From positions 1 through 5,626 of the forward strand of contig JACPRL010000056.1 of the NCBI GenBank assembly GCA_016189965.1: a DNA stretch of 5,626 nucleotides. Direction: 5' to 3'. Source of the DNA: Acidobacteriota bacterium (GTDB taxonomy: Bacteria > Acidobacteriota > Terriglobia > Acidiferrales > 2-02-FULL-67-57). The position numbers were made by a program, and so were the translations under genes. The notes under the pieces were generated by a model. It searched no databases, was not told where the DNA came from, and saw only the letters and a program-made list of their open reading frames with translations. Positions 1 through 5,626 of the stretch are shown here, one piece after another. Each line of letters starts with the position of its first letter. Positions within the stretch are counted from its first letter, which is position 1.

Positions 1-65
1 GCGTGGCAGGGAGGAGGTTTCGAGGGAGAAGATAGGTGCGGAGCCGAGGTCGTGGGAGATGAGGC

Positions 66-551
66 TTACTGGCGCTGGCGGGTGCGCGGCTCGCGGAGTC
101 GCGCCACGCGACGCACTTCCATGGCGAGCTCCTCGGCAAAGCGTTGCAGGTGGTTTTCGGATGTGTGCATCTTCAGCGTTAGCACGTTCTGGCCGTAGCC
201 CGCGGCATCAAGCGGAACCAGTTGCTTGAAGTCAATCGTGGCCGTCACCACGCGCAGCACCGTGTCGTGGTGAAGCACTCGCTCGAAGTAGAGCTCGAAC
301 GCCGACTCCAGCGGCACGAAATGAAACCGCGACGCCTCGTGCACGGATCGCAGGAACTTCCCCAGCTCGTCGTGCAGCCGCTCCAGGTAGCTGTAGTGGA
401 TTTCCACCGGAGCCTCGGCCAAGCGGCGCAAGCCGCTGCCGTCCCGTCCGGCGTGCTCGAAGGCCACGCGCGCTGACACCCACGCCGCCGACCGCGCCCC
501 GATTTCCACCACGACGGCAATCTGGCCCGACTCGTTCGTCAGCCGCGCCAT
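66..551 (-). CDS. Conserved-looking protein of unrecognised family (161 aa)
   Basis: I do not recognise this protein with certainty. It is small, soluble-looking, and has no signal peptide, membrane segment, or cysteine or histidine cluster. The N-terminal third looks like beta strands (IAVVVEIG, then WVSARVAFE). A helix follows around residues 53-72 (SYLERLHDELGKFLRSVHE), then alternating strands (FELYFERV, VLRVVTATIDF, NVLTLKMHT), then a terminal amphipathic helix (HLQRFAEELAMEVRRV) and a basic tail (REPRTRQRQ). This strand-helix-strands-helix order resembles WapI/DUF6228-type small proteins (putative immunity-like), but only by general layout. The start is well defined: an ATG with a purine-rich Shine-Dalgarno just upstream and an in-frame TGA at 558-560, so no longer form is possible. 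It lies 50 nt downstream of the Mth938-like gene and is probably cotranscribed with it. That it is a real gene is likely from length and codon pattern; its function is open. Confidence 0.75.
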   Translation of the reverse strand: MARLTNESGQIAVVVEIGARSAAWVSARVAFEHAGRDGSGLRRLAEAPVEIHYSYLERLHDELGKFLRSVHEASRFHFVPLESAFELYFERVLHHDTVLRVVTATIDFKQLVPLDAAGYGQNVLTLKMHTSENHLQRFAEELAMEVRRVARLREPRTRQRQ

Positions 552-553
552 CG

Positions 554-559
554 CCCCTC
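554..559 (-). promoter_or_regulatory. Ribosome binding site of the 161-aa gene
   Basis: Reading the minus strand, GAGGGG precedes the ATG at 551-549, with the GAGG core 4 nt from the start codon. It is the clearest Shine-Dalgarno-like sequence in the window. It also fixes the start, because an in-frame stop sits immediately upstream. Confidence 0.5.
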
Positions 560-601
560 AATCACCGGCACTCACCGTTGCTTGCCCCGCGCTGCGTCTT
601 T

Positions 602-958
602 CTAGCACGTCAGGTGCAGCGCCGCCACCACCTTGCGGACGTCCTTCAACTCGTTGTACCGCTGACAGGCTTCCGCCGTCCGCTCTGCGTAGACCTCAAT
701 TCCGAGACTGTTCAAGAAATCCAGCGTCTCCTGCGGCACTTGCATGCAGCCGTGGTAGCCGGTGCCCACCACCAGCACGTCGGGCTTCGCTGCCACCACA
801 CCTCTCAGGTCGTCCTTGTCCAGCCGGTGTCCTTCTTTGCGCCACCACGCGCCGTCGACGTTTCCCTGCTCGGGATAGATGATCACATCGCGCCGGTACT
901 CCTTGCCGTCGTGCCGCAGAAATCCGAAGTCGTACTTCTCAATCATCGTTTCGCCCAC
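602..958 (-). CDS. Mth938-like domain protein (DUF498 / NDUFAF3 family)
   Basis: This is a small single-domain protein of the Mth938-like family, whose members include archaeal MTH938 and the human NDUFAF3 and AAMDC proteins. The bacterial members have no settled biochemical role. The hallmarks are easy to see: YDFGF (9-13) with DGKEY (17-21), DVIIYP (24-29), WWRKEGH (38-44), the central KPDVLVVGTGYHG (58-70), YNEL (101-104), and the C-terminal AALHLTC (112-118), which is typical of the family. The 118-aa length is full for a one-domain member. Two starts are possible. GTG at 958-956 has a GAGAG stretch 7 nt upstream. ATG at 946-944 would give a 114-aa protein beginning MIEKYDFG, close to where many relatives begin. 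I give the longer form but cannot decide. It is the first gene of the leftward unit, divergent from the methyltransferase gene. Confidence 0.93.
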   Translation of the reverse strand: MGETMIEKYDFGFLRHDGKEYRRDVIIYPEQGNVDGAWWRKEGHRLDKDDLRGVVAAKPDVLVVGTGYHGCMQVPQETLDFLNSLGIEVYAERTAEACQRYNELKDVRKVVAALHLTC

Positions 959-970
959 TGGTAATCTCTC

Positions 971-979
971 ATCCTAACA
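971..979 (-). promoter_or_regulatory. Candidate extended -10 promoter for the leftward unit
   Basis: The minus strand reads TGTTAGGAT at 979-971, a TGn extension followed by TAGGAT (4 of 6 matches to TATAAT). No recognisable -35 is present. Transcription would begin near 964, leaving only about 6 nt before the GTG or 18 nt before the ATG of the Mth938-like gene. If this is right it argues for the ATG start or for leaderless translation. It rests on motif matching alone. Confidence 0.3.
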
Positions 980-990
980 CAATCCGCGAA

Positions 991-1011
991 CGCTGCTGCC
1001 CGCTCGCAGCG
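991..1011. repeat. Inverted repeat in the divergent control region
   Basis: CGCTGC (991-996) and GCAGCG (1006-1011) are perfect 6-bp inverted arms separated by 9 nt. The repeat sits almost midway between the leftward and rightward candidate -10 elements and covers the expected -35 zone of each. It could be a dimeric regulator site or a small hairpin. In DNA this GC-rich, short inverted repeats also arise by chance. Confidence 0.35.
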
Positions 1012-1027
1012 CGCGCTCCGGCCTGCG

Positions 1028-1036
1028 TGTTATACT
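1028..1036 (+). promoter_or_regulatory. Extended -10 promoter of the methyltransferase operon
   Basis: TGTTATACT is a TGn extension plus TATACT, 5 of 6 matches to the sigma-70 -10 consensus, and stands out as an AT-rich island in very GC-rich sequence. No good -35 is seen at the expected spacing (about 1008-1013), as is common for extended -10 promoters. The predicted start of transcription near 1043 leaves a leader of about 15 nt with no Shine-Dalgarno before the ATG at 1058. Confidence 0.6.
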
Positions 1037-1057
1037 GCCCCCGCGAACGACGCGACG

Positions 1058-2014
1058 ATGCCGCCGCAGGGAGCTCCCGAACAGTCCCGAGCTGCAGACT
1101 CCGTTGGGATCGTAACGCCAGGCGACAGCAGGGATGCCGGGGACACCTGGCGGCCCACTCCCATCCAACACTTGTTCGACCAGTCGGACCGCGCCCGGCT
1201 GAAGGAGCTGCTCCCTTCTGTGCCGGGCTGGTGGGTGGATATCGGCGCGGGCTGGGGCCGGCTGCTGCCTGCCTATTTCGACCCCAAGCGCAACATCGCC
1301 TTGATCGATCAGAACCTGACCGCTCTCGAGACCGTGGCGCGCTTCTATCCGCACAGCAACGTTCATCTCATCCTGGCCGATGCCTACCGTCTGCCCTTTC
1401 GCGGCGACGCCTTCGATGCTGGCCTCAGCGTCCGCACATTCCAGCAGATCGACACCCCAGAGCTCCTCCTGCAAGAGATCACTCGCGTGCTGCGACCCCA
1501 GGCCACTTTCGTCTTGAATTACACGAACAAGAAGAGTCTTCTCCGCATCGTGCGATACGGCCTCGATTCCTTCCGCTCCGAACACCAAGCCGTCTCCGAC
1601 AACCTTTTCTGCACTCATCCGCGCTATCTCGAAGAACTCCTTCGCCGCTCCGGCCTCACCCCTCTTCGCTCCCGTAGCTGTGGCCTGGCCGAGCAAGTCA
1701 TCAAGGCGGGAGGGTACCTTGACCGACTGCTGGCCAAGGCTCCCTTTCTCGTCCCGCCGCTGGCTCTGGGCGACCGTGTGGCCTCGCACTCCCTCGGGCG
1801 ACTCGGGCTCCTGCCCAATGTCTTCGCTGCGCTCCGCAAGGAGGGAACCGCGCCGCCCGCAGCCGCTGAGCCTCGCCCCGGCTTGGCCGATGTGCTGGCC
1901 TGTCCGCACTGCCGCAAGTTTCCACTCAATACTCTCGAGACCGGATACGCCTGCTCCGATTGCGACCGCCGCTTTCCCTGCCAGGGCCGCATCCTCGACT
2001 TCCGCCTAGCATGA
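1058..2014 (+). CDS. Class I SAM-dependent methyltransferase with C-terminal Trm112-like zinc ribbon
   Basis: This is a 318-aa cytosolic enzyme predicted to transfer a methyl group from S-adenosylmethionine; the acceptor is unknown. Residues about 1-35 are a Pro/Gly/Asp-rich extension. The Rossmann domain follows: motif I VDIGAGWG (60-67), acidic D84 after strand 2 (ALIDQN) expected to hold the ribose, LADAYRLPF (106-114) with D108 near adenine, and FDAGLSVRTFQQID (119-132) as motif IV, then VLRP. Residues 160-275 are a variable, presumably substrate-facing part. The last 43 residues form a Cys4 ribbon (C282, C285, C299, C302, then ILDF), like Trm112 or UPF0434 proteins, which bind and activate methyltransferases in trans. 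Here the ribbon is fused in cis. The ATG at 1058 follows the promoter closely; the next in-frame candidate is TTG at 1172. The stop TGA overlaps the next gene's ATG (ATGA), which indicates translational coupling. Confidence 0.9.
   Translation: MPPQGAPEQSRAADSVGIVTPGDSRDAGDTWRPTPIQHLFDQSDRARLKELLPSVPGWWVDIGAGWGRLLPAYFDPKRNIALIDQNLTALETVARFYPHSNVHLILADAYRLPFRGDAFDAGLSVRTFQQIDTPELLLQEITRVLRPQATFVLNYTNKKSLLRIVRYGLDSFRSEHQAVSDNLFCTHPRYLEELLRRSGLTPLRSRSCGLAEQVIKAGGYLDRLLAKAPFLVPPLALGDRVASHSLGRLGLLPNVFAALRKEGTAPPAAAEPRPGLADVLACPHCRKFPLNTLETGYACSDCDRRFPCQGRILDFRLA
2011..2014 (+). other. ATGA stop/start overlap, translational coupling
   Basis: The methyltransferase stop TGA (2012-2014) overlaps the ATG (2011-2013) of the following gene. 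No separate Shine-Dalgarno is obvious in the preceding bases. Terminating ribosomes probably restart here, which would tie the amounts of the two proteins together. Confidence 0.85.
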
Positions 2015-3066
2015 ACCGAACCGCGTATCTTGCCGTCGCGTGCGACGCCGACTGGGGCCTCAACCCCACCTGCCGAACGCTTCCGAATCCGGCGGCGCTG
2101 GACGATGTATGGGACAGGCTTCTGGCCTCCATCCCTCTCTTCCGCCAGCAACTCGACCACAGCCGGTTCGTCTCGCAATATGGCCCGCTGCCCGTCACCT
2201 GGCTGCTGCGGGCCGATCGCCAAGTGGCCGAACTTTACGGCGATGCTGCTTTCTGCGCCCGCAAGTTCGAGCCGGCGTGGAAGGACGAACAAAGCTACAG
2301 CAGCGAACTCGGCTGGCACCCGCACCTCTACCGCTGGCACGATCAGACCAATCGGTGGCGCCCCGGCCTGGGCCAAGATGACGACCTGGAAATTCTGGCG
2401 CAATCGCTCGAGGCGCTGCGACGCTTCGCTGACGTCCGCGCTGTCCGAACCGGCTGGGCCTACCAGTCCAACTCTTTGTTCGCCTTCTTCGCGCGCGCCG
2501 GGCTTCTTGTTGACGCCTCCGGCATTCCCGGCAGCTTCGAGCCCGGCCCGCAGTTCCACGATTGGCGCGGCGCGCCGCGCGTGCCCTACTTCCCTTCTTG
2601 CGGCGACTATCGCCGCCCGGCCGACTCGCCCGCCTCGGCCTTGCCCATTCTCGAGATGCCGGTTCTGGCGCGAACCCTGCCCGCTCACCTCCACCTGGCG
2701 CGCTACTCGCTACGTCTCGTTCGTGGCGCCCGTTCTTCCGCTCGGCCCCTCCCCGACTGGCAGAGCGCCCGCTGGCAGGGCGTTCTCCTCAGCCGCCACC
2801 GGGGCGCTTTTGCCGACGCTGTCCGCCAGACCCTGGCCGAGTGCTCCAGCCGGCCTGCCATCTTCTTGACCACCTACTTTCATCTGCGCGAGCTCGCCTT
2901 TCCCGCCCCGCGCGAAACGCTGCTGCGGAACCTGGAGGCCATTGACGCTCTCACGCAGCGCTTCGGCTGCACGCTCGAGCCCACCACCCTCAGCGCCGTT
3001 GCGGCTCGCGCCCGGCAGGAGCTGCTCACTGTCCAAACCGCCGCGCGGCTCCCGGCGCCTCCTTGA
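2011..3066 (+). CDS. Putative NodB/polysaccharide-deacetylase-fold protein
   Basis: This is a 351-aa protein with no signal peptide or membrane segment. I read it as a diverged member of the glycoside hydrolase/deacetylase barrel superfamily. CDADWG (11-16) follows a short strand (TAYLAVA), as the first metal-binding Asp motif does in NodB domains. GPLPVTWLLRAD (58-69) is the usual 'set the search, face the opponent' strand of this fold. ELGWHPHLYRW (99-109) occupies the place of the EIG-H-x3-H metal motif, but with an HxH spacing (H103, H105). VRTGWAYQSN (145-154) could match the third motif with R146, and TTYFHLRE (287-294) supplies a late histidine. If catalytic, it would be a metal-dependent deacetylase of a sugar or glycan. 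The start is the ATG in the ATGA overlap; an upstream in-frame TTG at 1960 lies deep inside the methyltransferase gene and is unlikely. It could instead be an inactive or differently acting relative; the fold is moderately sure, the activity is not. Confidence 0.8.
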   Translation: MNRTAYLAVACDADWGLNPTCRTLPNPAALDDVWDRLLASIPLFRQQLDHSRFVSQYGPLPVTWLLRADRQVAELYGDAAFCARKFEPAWKDEQSYSSELGWHPHLYRWHDQTNRWRPGLGQDDDLEILAQSLEALRRFADVRAVRTGWAYQSNSLFAFFARAGLLVDASGIPGSFEPGPQFHDWRGAPRVPYFPSCGDYRRPADSPASALPILEMPVLARTLPAHLHLARYSLRLVRGARSSARPLPDWQSARWQGVLLSRHRGAFADAVRQTLAECSSRPAIFLTTYFHLRELAFPAPRETLLRNLEAIDALTQRFGCTLEPTTLSAVAARARQELLTVQTAARLPAPP

Positions 3067-3182
3067 CGCTACCGCGACCTCTTGGCTAAGCTGGTAGGTT
3101 CGCTTGGTGTGCTCGGAGCTCGCTGAGGGCCTCTGTCTGACCTAGGCGGCACGAGCCTCGAGCGCTGGGGCAATTTCGCACC
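3067..3182. other. Intergenic gap before uvrA
   Basis: These 116 nt contain no convincing gene. I find no strong terminator (no GC hairpin followed by a T run), no LexA-type operator, and no clear -10 or -35. In the uvrA frame there is a TGA at 3138-3140 and no ATG, GTG or TTG between it and the GTG at 3183. uvrA may have its own weak promoter here or be read through from the upstream pair. Confidence 0.5.

Positions 3183-5626
<2,444 letters not shown>

Noticed and set aside
974..2694. Long minus-strand open frames (974-1909 and 1624-2694) opposite the methyltransferase and deacetylase-like genes
   Set aside because: They are shadow frames caused by high GC. Their translations are low-complexity and rich in Arg/Gly/Ala, and the plus-strand frames carry recognisable domains.
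3040..3049. Palindrome GCCGCGCGGC near the end of the deacetylase-like gene as a terminator
   Set aside because: It is inside the coding frame, leaves no room for a loop, and is not followed by a T run.
3067..3182. tRNA-like GGTTCG word and a possible LexA site upstream of uvrA
   Set aside because: No paired T stem or cloverleaf can be drawn around GGTTCG, and no CTGT-N8-ACAG or GAAC-N4-GTTC operator is present.

Overview
This is a GC-rich bacterial window whose coding strands favour C at third positions. It holds five genes: two on the minus strand at the left (a divergent unit), two tightly coupled genes on the plus strand in the middle, and a plus-strand uvrA that runs off the right edge. 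There is no rRNA, tRNA, CRISPR array or mobile element. The codon style, the strong extended -10 TGnTATACT with a very short leader, and the methyltransferase plus deacetylase-like pair would fit an Acidobacteriota-type genome. That is inference; no taxonomic marker was compared.

Left unit (66-958, minus strand). An Mth938-like (DUF498) protein is transcribed first, followed after a 50-nt gap by a 161-aa protein of unrecognised family. They probably share a transcript. The control region (959-1057) is shared with the rightward unit. It contains a candidate extended -10 in each direction and, between them, a 6-bp inverted repeat (CGCTGC-9 nt-GCAGCG) that overlaps both expected -35 zones.

Middle unit (1058-3066, plus strand). 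A class I SAM-dependent methyltransferase carries a C-terminal Trm112-like zinc ribbon (CxxC-13-CxxC). It overlaps the next gene by ATGA, so the two are almost certainly translationally coupled. The second protein, 351 aa, looks like a diverged NodB/polysaccharide-deacetylase-fold protein (CDADW near the N-terminus, GWHPH at 101-105). Together they look like a small-molecule or cell-surface-glycan modification pair, but no substrate can be read from the sequence.

Right unit (3183-5626, plus strand). The first 814 codons of UvrA, the damage-recognition ATPase of nucleotide excision repair, start at a GTG. The first ABC module, both Cys4 zinc modules and the second Walker A are present. The second ABC signature and Walker B lie beyond the window. 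A 116-nt non-coding gap separates it from the middle unit.

I see no clear unknown system. The points most worth a second look are the methyltransferase-zinc-ribbon/deacetylase-like couple, the symmetric divergent control region, and the unassigned 161-aa protein.
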